Source: Entoloma clypeatum | Lineage: Eukaryota; Basidiomycota; Agaricomycetes; Agaricales; Entolomataceae | Direction of reading: 5' to 3' | Assembly: GCA_963565915.1 (NCBI GenBank) | Contig: OY751496.1 | Location: 558,001-622,000 of the forward strand | Length of the DNA: 64,000 nt | Made by a program: the position numbers and the translations under genes | Notes under the pieces: model-generated | The model's database searches: none | Told to the model about the DNA's origin: nothing | Seen by the model: only the letters and a program-made list of their open reading frames with translations | Shown here: in pieces, positions 22,223 to 32,260 of the stretch | How the letters are laid out: each line of letters begins with the position of its first letter | Position numbering within the stretch: the stretch's first letter is position 1

Positions 22223-22383
22223 TGATGGAGAGGTAGCGGGCAGCTCTTGACCAAAGGCAAACATTGTGTTCTGTTCACGATGATGCGTACTCTCGTACCT
22301 CCTATGTCTGCTATGTGGCTGTGCACTAGCTAATCCTGCAGATCACATGATTCAGTGGGGGAGTGCCGGCAGGCACTACTCCA
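22223..22383 (-). repeat. Gypsy-2 3' LTR
   Basis: About 160 bp matching 34228-34378 with around ten differences and a small indel. On the minus strand it is preceded by AAAAAAGGGGGGCACC (22384-22400), a polypurine tract. Confidence 0.85.
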
Positions 22384-22400
22384 GGTGCCCCCCTTTTTTA

Positions 22401-24003
22401 AGGCTGCCTCCTCGCTGCCTCTCTACATCCTGCCACTCGAGTTCTGTGTGCAATGGGTGTGTTGTCTCCCACTCCTTTCTCTATCCCATCATCTTTGTCA
22501 TCATAGAAAAACCCTGGCTCTGTTTCTTCATCGGCCTTCTCTTCCTGCTCCACAATTGTCTCCGATTCCAACTCGTGTTCCGTGGCCTGATCTTCATCAT
22601 CTGTTCTAGCCTCTCGCCTCTCTTCCTCCACTTTGGCCAGCTCTGTTCCTTCTCTTGGAGTAAACCGTCATAGTCGGCGAGAATTAAATCTGCCTGAAAG
22701 TTCTTCTCCATCTGATATGCCTTCTAGTACACAGGAGTTGAGGAGTCGACTCTTGATGCAGCGTGGTTCTGACCACATTGGCGTGAGTTTCCGGTCATTA
22801 CTAACAGTGCGCGTTAAGTCTGTTCGATGGACTTGGACAAGCTCACCAGGTTCAAGGACCTCAGGTTCTCCCTGAGTCTTATGCATCCTACGACCAAAGG
22901 CTTCTTTTTGTTGAGTTGCATGGCGTGTTGCCTCTGCATGGCTATCAAGTTGTTGTTGATCTGTACATGCCATGTGTATTTTAGCATCCTCGGGTGTGAA
23001 AATGGAGGAACTTAGCTCAAATGGGATTCATCTTGTGTTCATGACAAGCCCGAGTTGGAGCTCTTTTGGGCTAAACTCGAATGCTGGGAGAATTCTCCAA
23101 TTGAGGATTCGTATCGCCTCCTCGAAGTGGTCTGGCCAGTTTTGCGGGATTTGCTTCCGTTCCATCATTCTCCAGCCATCCTCTCCCAGTTCTGGTGCAC
23201 ATAGTCGGGCGAGGATGTAGAGAAGGAGTTTGTTTGCCCCTTCGACCAGACCGTTTATCCAAGATGAGTAGGCTGCTGTTACAATGTGTTTTGTTCCCCA
23301 TTCGCTACAGAATTCATCAACCTCATCATTGTCAAAATGCTTACCACCGTCCGATTGGAAAACTTCGAATGGTGCATGGTTATGGAAGATCTCATGAAGG
23401 GACTTCTTTGTTGTTTTCGTGCTGCTGTGGGTTTTGAATTTGTGGCCCCAGATGTGTTGTGTCGAGGCATCAAGATATAGGCCAACTGTATGATACCCTC
23501 CTTTACCTTCTGGCATTGATAGGTAGTCCCCAACAAGAAGTTCAAATGGGTGTCAGCATAGTATGGGCTGTAGCAGAGAATTCAGATGTGTACCACCAAA
23601 ATTCTTACATTGTGGACATGTAGTAATCGCCGTGACGATTGACTGGTCGAGGCCAGGACTGTGGTACATGTCCAGCATGGCTATTTTTATATGGTCGCGG
23701 TGCCAATGCCCACCGTGTTCATGCTGTTCCCTCGCTTTTTCAGTTGCCTCTGCTCGCGAGATACATTCACGCCGAGCTTGTGCATGTACTCCAGCTTTAC
23801 TTCCTGGGATGAACCAGAGCCGGCTGTCCTCAATCATGTACTGAGAGGCACGGTGTCAGGCTCGCATTCGCACCTTGAGAGACCATGGCCCATCAAGTTC
23901 TTCGAGTGCATCAATAACCTGCAGATAGAGCGGTTCACCCTGGAACCGCTCTCTGAGGTCAGCATGCTCCGTTGTTCTTTGGCTCACCTCAAAGACATCA
24001 TTG
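22401..24003 (-). pseudogene. pol: Gypsy-2 pol: integrase
   Basis: From the copia-2 insertion at 24003, the minus strand reads NDVFEVSQRT, HADLRERF and HRASQYMIEDSRLWF, then a zinc domain (GGHWHRDHIKIAMLDMYH ... CPQCKNFGG) and the core (VGLYLDASTQHIWGHKFK, FQSDGGKHFDNDEVD, AYSSWINGLVEGANK with the catalytic Glu). A TGA lies near 23852 (probably a former CGA), with further frame breaks near 23540. From about 23027 down to 22401 a degenerate C-terminal tail follows. Confidence 0.87.
23845..24003. repeat. 159-bp gypsy-2 segment duplicated at the other end of copia-2
   Basis: This stretch of gypsy-2 coding sequence directly left of copia-2 reappears at 29208-29366, directly before the copia-2 3' LTR, with about two mismatches. 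Confidence 0.93.
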
Positions 24004-24314
24004 TGTTGAAACTTTTCCATCACGTAGATTAGATTAGATTAGATTACATCACGTGACCTTTACACATCTTTGATTACATACTTATTTGGTTGGTACAAAC
24101 AGTAGTATGGTATATAAGACCAGGAAACTGTCAATATCAACAAGTTGTCTCTTGACTCTTAACCAGCTCCATCGCTCTCATCAGCCTCAACCGCTCTCAC
24201 CAGCCTCACCCTCCCAAACCATGTAAGTGGCTAGAACGGTTAAGTAGAGTACTTCCACACTGTAGCTGTGTTGCTCAGTACGCCTGTGGCTAGCGCCCGG
24301 GTGGAACTTCAACA
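24004..24314 (+). repeat. Copia-2 5' LTR
   Basis: 311 bp, TGTTGAAAC to GAACTTCAACA, same family as the copia-1 LTRs in the opposite orientation. Contains the AATCT-type microsatellite (read as TTAGA) and a TATATAAG box near 24110. Confidence 0.93.
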
Positions 24315-24327
24315 GGTTATGGGCCCC
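24315..24327 (+). other. Copia-2 primer binding site (half-tRNA type)
   Basis: GGTTATGGGCCCC directly abuts the LTR, identical to the copia-1 site and complementary to the initiator tRNA-Met anticodon arm. Confidence 0.85.
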
Positions 24328-24684
24328 GGATAGCAGAGGGACTTGGGAACACTGGCAACAGCAAGTACCTGCCCACTCTACCCTGGTTGACAGGAGAACC
24401 GATCGCAAGATCTAGGTTCTGAGTCATACTTCTTCACACATGAACCTGGGAATGTCATTACAACAAGTACCTGTCATGAAGCGTCCCTAAGGGGATTGAC
24501 TTAGTACACATCATGTGGAAATGTTGATCGTACCTCACACACTTCTGACAAAAAGGGTTTTTCCCACAACCACTATTCCTAAAAAGGGAATATGTTATGA
24601 GGAATCATTTATTTGTTTTCTCTAAAAAATCAAATTCATAAAGAACATCACTGATTGGGAGAACTCCTTTTAGATTCATTAAAA

Positions 24685-26307
24685 ATGTCTACCTCTCGCT
24701 CCGCACTTGACTCCATCACCGTCTTCAACGGTATCGACTACCAAAGCTGGGCTGAGAAAATGAAGTCCTATCTCCTCCATCAAGGAGTCTGGCGCATCGT
24801 ATCTGGCGACATTGAGCGCCCTGACATCGCCGACTTTACGGTCACGGTCTCCACCCCTGCCTCCGCCACTTCTACATCTGCAACCCAACCTCCAGTGATC
24901 ACCACCACTGTCGACCAACCTAGTTTCCACAAAGAAAGAAAGGTCTGGATCAGGGACGACGACATGGCTCTGGGTTCCATCCGCCTCAAAGTCTCCGAGG
25001 CAATCAGGAGGCACATCAAGGACGCCAAGTCCTCCAAAGAAGCCTGGACATCATTAAAGGACGCATATTCAAAGGTCTCCCCCGCCACCATATTTGGCGA
25101 TTTCAAAGCCGCAGCCTCTTTCAAACTGTCTGGTCGGGACCCTGTGCCGGAAATCGAGCGCCTTGGGTCACTCTTCGCTCGCCTTAGCGACTCAAAATTC
25201 GTTGTGCCTGATCTGATGCAGGCTATGATCTTGGCAAGTGCCATTCCTGACGCTTGGTCATCTCTCTCCACCACCCTCTTCCAGGTCTACGATGCCAATG
25301 ACTTCACATGGCAAGCCGTCACCGACAGCATCGTTTCAGAGTACAGGCGCAAGTATGCGATAGGGTCTACTCAGGCGTCCAACAAGCAGGCCCGGAAAAT
25401 CTCCGGGACTAAGCGAAAGGGGCAAGACCCCAAATGGGAAAAGCAGACAGCGCCGAGTACCTCGCAGAACCATGCTGATGAGCAGCCTAACTCGACCGAC
25501 CCAAGTACCGCTTCTGAAAAGAAGAAGGGAAAGGGACGCTGGCGCAACCAGAAAAAGCGCGCCAACAACGCAGACAACGAGTCCAACCATGCCGAGAAAA
25601 TGATTGAGTTCATCGCACCAGCCATTGAACAACTCCCTCGTCGATCTGCCCCTTGTCCTCTCCCTCCTCATCATGCACCTGCCTTCACCACTGTAACAGG
25701 CCACGGGAAAACTTCGAGTACCGCACAGCCCGAGTCAGAAAGAATGCAGTCACTCCTACAACGCATGAACCCCCCTCCTTCTCAGTACACCGGGCTTCCT
25801 TCCGGAAAGCTGTCAGCGTGGAAAAAGAACGAGAAGGTGAGAAAACTCGCTCAAGAAATCGGTGCCAGACCCTCTGGGTCAAATCTTCGTATCTTGGACA
25901 CCATCATTCCAGACATCAATGAGAGGCCAACTAAACAGCGTCGAGTAACTCCGCTGTTAGACCAATCACTGCGGATGATGGACATAGACCAAGAACGGAT
26001 GGGGCCAGACGAGTTTGTGGACGAGATTGAACTAGACGGTTCGTCAAACCCTTCTTTCAAACCTTACCAATTGCGGAAAGCTAACAATACCTCTCAACAG
26101 ATGTATGATATGATAGCTAGTACCAGTCCAGAATGCGTAGATCACTTTAGCAGTGATTTACATAAAAAATATATTAAACATTTTGCTTCTTGTACACCTT
26201 GTAAGGAAAAAGAACGCGCGCAATGGATATTAGATTCCGGCGCCTCTTTACACTTCACCTATGAGTTTAAGGACTTCACATACTATAGACCTCTCACGGT
26301 CAAGTGA
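24685..26307 (+). CDS. gag: Copia-2 gag and start of protease
   Basis: ATG 24685 (MSTSRSA). Gag domain with YQSWAEKMKSYLLHQGVW, a basic region, Pro-rich spacer and protease WILDSGASLHF. It ends at a TGA (26305-26307) at the same codon as in copia-1, inside the protease domain rather than at a gag-pol boundary. Aligns with copia-1 throughout with scattered substitutions. Confidence 0.9.
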   Translation: MSTSRSALDSITVFNGIDYQSWAEKMKSYLLHQGVWRIVSGDIERPDIADFTVTVSTPASATSTSATQPPVITTTVDQPSFHKERKVWIRDDDMALGSIRLKVSEAIRRHIKDAKSSKEAWTSLKDAYSKVSPATIFGDFKAAASFKLSGRDPVPEIERLGSLFARLSDSKFVVPDLMQAMILASAIPDAWSSLSTTLFQVYDANDFTWQAVTDSIVSEYRRKYAIGSTQASNKQARKISGTKRKGQDPKWEKQTAPSTSQNHADEQPNSTDPSTASEKKKGKGRWRNQKKRANNADNESNHAEKMIEFIAPAIEQLPRRSAPCPLPPHHAPAFTTVTGHGKTSSTAQPESERMQSLLQRMNPPPSQYTGLPSGKLSAWKKNEKVRKLAQEIGARPSGSNLRILDTIIPDINERPTKQRRVTPLLDQSLRMMDIDQERMGPDEFVDEIELDGSSNPSFKPYQLRKANNTSQQMYDMIASTSPECVDHFSSDLHKKYIKHFASCTPCKEKERAQWILDSGASLHFTYEFKDFTYYRPLTVK

Positions 26308-27852
26308 TTCGTCCAAACTGCAGCTGAAGGGAAGAAAGTGGAAATTCTCGGAGTTGGGGCCGTTCCAGTATGGCACACCCTAAATGGGGAAGTTAAAACC
26401 CATCTTCTCAGACTGGTGTTCTACATCCCGGACATGGACACACGCCTATTGTCCCTAGGCATCTTCCTTAACCATGGTTACAAAGTAGATGGGACTTGTG
26501 GAGAAATCAACATCTCCAAAGGGCTGAGCAAAATCCAGTTTTCGCCCCACATCCTTGGTCAAACCATTTACTGGTTAGACACTGAAATACGCTATGACCA
26601 GATCCATGCAATCTCGAGCGAAATCACTGTCGAAATATGGCACAAGCGCCTTGGTCACCCAAATGATCAAGCACTCCAAAAGATTCCCACCAGTACCAAA
26701 GGGGTACCTGAAACACTAGTACGTGAGAAAACACAGGAAAGTTGCACAGGTTGCCTCAAAGGGAAAATGCCGAATCAGTCATATCCCAATTTGATGACAA
26801 GGGCAACCAAAACCTTTGATCTAATCCATTCCGATCTCAAACAGATATCCACGGCATCATACCATAAATATAAATATTTCCTCATGTTTTTGGATGATTT
26901 TTCATCCCATGTCTGGGTTGTCTTGCTTAGAAAGAAGTCGGATGCCATCACGGCACTGCGACAATTTCTTGCGATGATCCAGAATCAGTTCGCCGCCACT
27001 CCTAAAAAATAGCGAGTTGATGGAGGTGGAGAGTTTGATGAATACAAGGATGTACTTGCCAATCATGGAATTCTGATCGACGTCACGCTCCCATATCAGC
27101 ACCAGCAGAACGGTAGAGCAGAACGGATAAATCGAACCCTATGGGAGAAATCTCAGGCCTTGCGCTTCGACGCGTGCTTACCACCTATGTGGTGGGAATT
27201 CTGTTTGGAACATGCAGCTTTTCTCTACAACAGAACCCCCATGCAGCGTCTCGAATGGAATACCCCTTACTTCAGGGTGACCAATGAGATCCCCGATATG
27301 TCAAGCATCAGAGTCTTCGGATGTCAGGCATATGTGTATATCCCAAAAGAAAAACGTAGAAATTCCCTGGAGTCTAGATCTCGATTGATGATTTATCTCA
27401 GATCAAAGCCAGGGGTCAAAGGATACCGTTTCATGGATCCTGAGACTAATACAATTTTCATGGGTGGGAAAGCTATCTTTGATGAAAGCAAGTACCCTAG
27501 ATGCCACATCGATCCTTTGCCAGAGAACCATCCAGAAATGGAAAACCCAGAACCGGCTGATGAGTTTGAGGACCTCATCCCCGGAAACGATGACAATGAT
27601 AGTCATTACAAAAAACCTCACAACCCTGTTCCCACTGGACAGGATCACCCTGAATCAGACGATGACTTGCCGTCTAGCGAGCCTGACAATGAACCACAAG
27701 TACCCACTCCGGAACCCGAACAAGTACCAGATTGACCAATCAGGGAACGATGAGTTCGGAGAATGCCAGATAGCATCTATGGGGAAGACACCCCTGCTTC
27801 TGATCTTGAAAAAATGGATTGAAGACATAGACTAGGCGGTCAAACGGCATGG
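26308..27852 (+). pseudogene. pol: Copia-2 pol: integrase and linker
   Basis: The same frame continues after the shared TGA. Integrase zinc domain WHKRLGHPND with CTGCLKGK, core HSDLKQIS, FLDDFSSHV, VDGGGEFDEY and NGRAERINRTLWEK. TAG at 27010 replaces a Trp codon kept in copia-1. The acidic linker after the integrase ends in TGA codons (27733, 27751 and another near 27817), all in positions where Arg is expected. This linker segment is the one deleted from copia-1. Confidence 0.9.
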
Positions 27853-29207
27853 ATGAACAATCTCCTAATGGAGGCAATCTCTATCCAAGTGGGCATCATC
27901 GAAATGTCACACAAAGATATATACCCTCTTCCAAACAAAGAAGATTGGTATGCGGCAGAACGAAAAGAGCTAGACATGCTCAAAAGCCGCGGGGTGATCA
28001 CGGAGTTAGTACCCCTACCTACAGGGAGGAAAGCTCTAAGGAACAAATGGGTTTACAACGAAAAATCCGATGGGTGTTTGAAAGTGCGCCTTGTCGCAAA
28101 AGGCTTCTCACAGGTAGAAGGGATCGACTTCGATCAGATCTTCTCACCAGTAGTGAGGTACGAGACCGTCCGGTTGATTCTGGCATTGACAGCCCTTGAA
28201 GGGTGGTTCATGACATTCTCAGACGTCTCATCAGCCTTCCTCTATGGAAGACTCCGTGAGGTAATTTACATGCGACAGCCTGAGGGTTACATAGTAAAAG
28301 GGAAAGAACACTTTGTGTACCGACTATACAAAGCCCTATACAGACTTAAGCAGGCCGCATTAGCCTGGTGGAGGGAACTCGATTCCTCCATGAAAAAGCT
28401 TGGTTTTGTCTGGCTTCACTCCGATGCAGGAATTTTCATTCACACAAGTACCAAAGGGGAAACTGTAATCGCCGTCATTTATGTCAATGACTCTGCTTTT
28501 CTCAGCACAAACCGAGAGTACACGCTAGAGAAGAAGAAGGCCTTCATGACAACATGGGAATGTAGGGACCTAGGCCACCTAGTGTCTAATGGGGAACCAA
28601 AAGAATTTCTCTCAATCCAAATAAGGCAACATGGGAAGAAGATCTTCATTGATCAAGTACCTTACCTTGAGAAAATTCTTGCACAAATGGGGATGAGCGA
28701 ATCCAATGCCACCCACACCCCACTCCCGACGGGCTACAAACCCATGAAGTCTGAAGATGAACCCAATGCGGAACTCAGATCCAAGTACCAATCCGTCATC
28801 GGATCACTACTGTACTTAATGATTGGGACAAGACCCGACATTTGTTTCGCTGTGATCAAAATGTCCCAATTTTCCGCAAACCCTACCAAATGCCATTTAG
28901 AAGTGGCAAGGGACATTTGCAGGTATTTGAAGGCAACAAAAGATTACGTGATCATGTATGATGGTGATTCTGGGAAAGGAATCTACGCATTCACAGACTC
29001 CGATTGGGCGTCAGACGAAAACACCAGAAAGTCCACCACTGGTTACTTCATATCGCTGGCGTCTGGAGCAGTAACATGGGTTTCATCGGCGCAAAAAACC
29101 ATTGCCCTCTCTTCCACAGAAGCAGAGTACATGGCGCTATCAGATTGCAGTCACGCAGTGACATGGCTTAGAAGCATGCTTGCCGAACTTGGAATGCAGA
29201 TTGGATC
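27853..29207 (+). pseudogene. pol: Copia-2 pol: RT and truncated RNase H
   Basis: RT reads FDQIFSPVVRYETVR, DVSSAFLYGRL and LKQAALAWW, with catalytic box YVND where copia-1 has YVDD, a change that should abolish polymerase activity. RNase H starts (FTDSDWASDENTRKS, SSTEAEYMAL) but is cut at MLAELGMQIGS (29207). About 85 residues present in copia-1 are gone. Confidence 0.92.
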
Positions 29208-29366
29208 GAGGCACGGTGTCAGGCTCGCATTCGCACCTTGAGAGACCATGGCCCATCAAGTTCTTTGAGTGCATCAATAACCTGCAGATAGAGCGGTTCA
29301 CCCTTGAACCGCTCTCTGAGGTCAGCATGCTCCGTTGTTCTTTGGCTCACCTCAAAGACATCATTG
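29208..29366. repeat. Second copy of the gypsy-2 flank segment, inside copia-2
   Basis: Matches 23845-24003 with about two mismatches and runs straight into the 3' LTR, so the junction segment-plus-LTR is the same on both sides. Confidence 0.93.
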
Positions 29367-29677
29367 TGTTGAAACTTTTCCATCACATAGATTAGATTAG
29401 ATTAGATTACATCACGTGACCTTTACACATCTTTGATTACATACTTATTTGGTTGGTACAAACAGTAGTATGGTATATAAGACCAGGAAACTGTCAATAT
29501 CAACAAGTTGTCTCTTGACTCTTAACCAGCTCCATCGCTCTCATCAGCCTCAACCGCTCTCACCAGCCTCACCCTCCCAAACCATGTAAGTGGCTAGAAT
29601 GGTTAAGTAGAGTACTTCCACACTGTAGCTGTGTTGCTCAGTACGCCTGTGGCTAGCGCCCAGGTGGAACTTCAACA
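29367..29677 (+). repeat. Copia-2 3' LTR
   Basis: 311 bp, followed by CATTG and the resumed gypsy-2 sequence. No polypurine tract precedes it. Confidence 0.93.
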
Positions 29678-30760
29678 CATTGATGATACCTTCCTGGTCT
29701 TCCCAGTCCGGACTGACTGTCCAGTCACTTCCGTCATTGGGGAGGTATGGTTGACCTTCATATTGCCGGCTTAGTCCAACGGCGATGTTGGTGACAGTCC
29801 CTCCATCTTGCATGAGCAGTCAGAAGTTTCTCTGAAACCAGGACATCTTGAAGTGCCTGGCTGTCTGTCTCAATCTTGACAGGGGATCCATATAAAATAT
29901 CCAAGAACTTATCAAACGAGAATTTCAGTGCAGCAAATTCAAAAAGGTATGGTTTGTACTTCCCTTCCGTTGTGGATGTGCGTTTAGATGCAAAGGCAAT
30001 TGGATGCCGTTTCGTGACTACATGTCCTCCCGGTAAAGTTGTCGTGACTTTCTGTCACAAGATGCCTGTGAATGCATCTACACAGCCATCAGTTGTGAGA
30101 ATGAATGGAGTTCCATCAAACCGTGGCGAAACCAAGATTGGTTGGGAAACGAGAATCTGTTTGAGTTTCAGAAACATTCGTGTATGTTCTTCAGTCCAGA
30201 TATCCTTCAACTTGTATGCTTTCATCATTCGTTGATATGTTCCCTTTTTCACGCTGGCTGAAATTCCGACACCTTTGAGAATGTTCCGTAATGGTCCTTC
30301 AATTCATGCATATCCTTTAATAAGGTCACGGAAGTACGCTGTGAGGCCTAGAAAACCATCAAGGTGAGATGCATCTTCTGGTATCAGCCAATCTACAATA
30401 GCACTTAGCTTCGTGGCATCTGGTTTGACTCCATTCAGCCCAACAACACAGCCTGCAAACACAGCCTCCGTCATGAATAGGCGTAGTTTACTTGGCAATA
30501 GGGATAGTTTCTGCTGGCGTACGCGTTCCAGGATAATCCTCAGTTTTGTTATTCCCTCCTCAAACATGTCAGATGCCCCCCCCACCATCGTCGACAAGAA
30601 GTTCAAATGTTCCATCTGCAACCAAATCGTGAGTTTTTGCTGCCATCATGTTATTAAACTCAGCTGGAGCTCCTGTGATTCCAAACGGCATCTGTTGGTA
30701 TGCCCAGTATCCTCTTCCTTCGACATAGAAGACAAGATATGGTTGGGACTCTTTGTCAAT
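29678..30760 (-). pseudogene. pol: Gypsy-2 pol: RT palm/thumb and RNase H
   Basis: On the minus strand: IDKESQPYLVFYVEGRGYW, QMPFGITGAPAEF, catalytic VDDGG, the thumb segment (LRLFMTEAVFAGCVVG, LTAYFRDLIKGYA), then RNase H (ILTTDGCVDAFTGIL, HPIAFASKRTSTTEGKY, EFAALKFSFDKF, IETDSQALQDVL) to DWEDQEGIIN at the copia-2 target. Stops and a short deletion near 29810 break the frame. The RT N-terminus, including the first catalytic Asp, is missing at the 30761-31510 insertion. Confidence 0.85.
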
Positions 30761-31089
30761 ACCCCGCCATCACTGCCCTCATGGGTGAAGCCCTCTCCAT
30801 GGGAGACCAGATCCACACGCTAGAAGCCTCACTCGCCGACATCCTGCATCAACAGATGCACATCCGCCTCCATTCTTTATCCGACCTCCCCGTCGCACCA
30901 ACCCCCGAAGAGAAACAAATCCTCGGGAACTACACCCATATGCTGGTCGTTGAAAACCGGCGCATCCGACTAGCCGTCCGGAGTCTCGAGCTCGCCGTCG
31001 CCATCAATGAAGAGCTAATAGATGATTGGAGCCTCAAGGAGAATGGCTCCTGGACAAACAACGACGATGCCGGAGGATGGGGACAATGA
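30761..31089 (+). pseudogene. Extra ORF of gypsy-3B type, N-terminus missing
   Basis: Lacks the first dozen or so codons. The rest (AITALMGEALSM to NDDAGGWGQ, TGA at 31087) is open and nearly identical to 50111-50473, so the frame stayed intact up to the event that made this copy. Confidence 0.8.
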
Positions 31090-31123
31090 CTCTGTGAGGA
31101 CACAGAGCTTGAGGAGGGGAACA

Positions 31124-31510
31124 TGTTACGGACTTACCGGTTTGTATGTTACGCACTTTTCCCTTGCATTGTACCTTCGTTATTTCTTTGACTCATCGGA
31201 CCGCTTATTCATTTACCTTTACTCTACCATTCTCCTTTAGTATACTTCGCTCCCGCGCTGACTCACACTCCGCAGTAGGGATTACTCAGTCCGCAGTCGT
31301 CTGACTCACTTCGCACTGCCTTTCTGCAGTTACTGACTCATCCGCACTGCCTTCCACAGCTACTGACTCACTTGCTACCGCTCGTAGCCAGTACTATATA
31401 AGCCCCATGTACCATAGCTACATTCCTTAGATTTAGCAATCACTTTGCTCTTCGCCTTTCCACTTCCTGCATACTCTGCCCGAACCTTGGAACGGTTTGT
31501 TAAGCATAAC
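31124..31510 (+). repeat. Gypsy-3B type LTR of the truncated copy
   Basis: TGTTACGGACTTACCGG to TTAAGCATAACA, about 387 bp, preceded by GAGGAGGGGAACA. Same U3 TGACTCA array and TATATAA box as 44383-44770. Confidence 0.9.
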
Positions 31511-32260
31511 AGTCTTCTGCGCTGGATTGTATGTGCACTGGGGTATCTTTGCTGACAACACAGCATTGTCTGGTATATTAAGCTTGTGTGCGTAGCCTGG
31601 AACGGCGTTGACTTCACTGAGGGCCAGTGCAAAGCAGTCTGCGAATTTGGAGATTAAGGCACATACTTGTCGTTCCTGGTATTCTGTGATGTCTGGTCCA
31701 ATTTGGATGACACATTGTATTTCGGCGACACAGTTGGGTTTGAACGGTTCCAAGTTTCATGTGTACAGGTTGGGATTTTCCGTTACTTCGTGAATTTCTG
31801 CTGTTTCAGGCATATTACTGCTCTTACTTTCCACGGAGCATGGATCTGTGACGTGCCTTAAGGTTTCATCTGTCGCTTCGTTCGAACATCTACGGTGATT
31901 TTCTAGGATGTCTGTCCTCTCTAATCGGTGTGAGGTAACTGTTACCATATCTTCTCTGTAGTTGTGAGTTGTGTTAAATATTTGGAGGAGGGGCTTTCCA
32001 AATAGCATGTCCCATCCTCCTTGGCTGTCAAAAACCTCAAGTTCAACATGTGCGGTGATACCCGCCACCTGTATTATGCCACACCATTTGGCTTGTGAGG
32101 GTATAATGATGCCGTTTGCCATGCAGAGGAGGGTCGATGATGGCATCCATCCAGAGAGTTCGGGTTTGAGATGAAGATAGATGTTGTAGTCGATGGCGCC
32201 CACCATGGCATCTCCGTCAAACAAGGCTGTAGAAGGAATTTTTTATTTTTGAGGCCATGT
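31511..32260 (-). pseudogene. pol: Gypsy-2 protease-like domain and start of RT
   Basis: Minus strand: ALFDGDAMVGAIDYNIYLHL, LCMANGIIIPSQAKWCG, EVFDSQGGWDMLFGKPLL (retropepsin-like fold motif typical of this gypsy group, with DGDA instead of DSGA), then the linker and ECVIQIG-like segment, EYQERQVCALISKFADCFAL and IPQCTYNPAQKT leading into the RT. The RT body is deleted at 31510. Confidence 0.78.

Larger units (their letters stand above)
24004..29677 (+). mobile_element. Copia-2: Ty1/copia retrotransposon with rearranged 3' end
   Basis: LTRs at 24004-24314 and 29367-29677 (311 bp, about three differences) flanked by CATTG (23999-24003 and 29678-29682). The internal region is colinear with copia-1 until 29207, in RNase H. 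The rest of RNase H and the polypurine tract are missing and replaced by a 159-bp copy of left-flank gypsy-2 sequence. Several stops interrupt the single gag-pol frame. Confidence 0.93.
30761..31510 (+). mobile_element. 5'-truncated gypsy-3B insertion (extra ORF and 3' LTR only)
   Basis: Begins abruptly in the extra ORF of the gypsy-3B type and ends with a complete LTR. No target duplication is seen, and the host gypsy-2 has lost RT sequence at this spot: the left side resumes at IDKESQPY and the right side ends at YNPAQKT. Confidence 0.88.
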
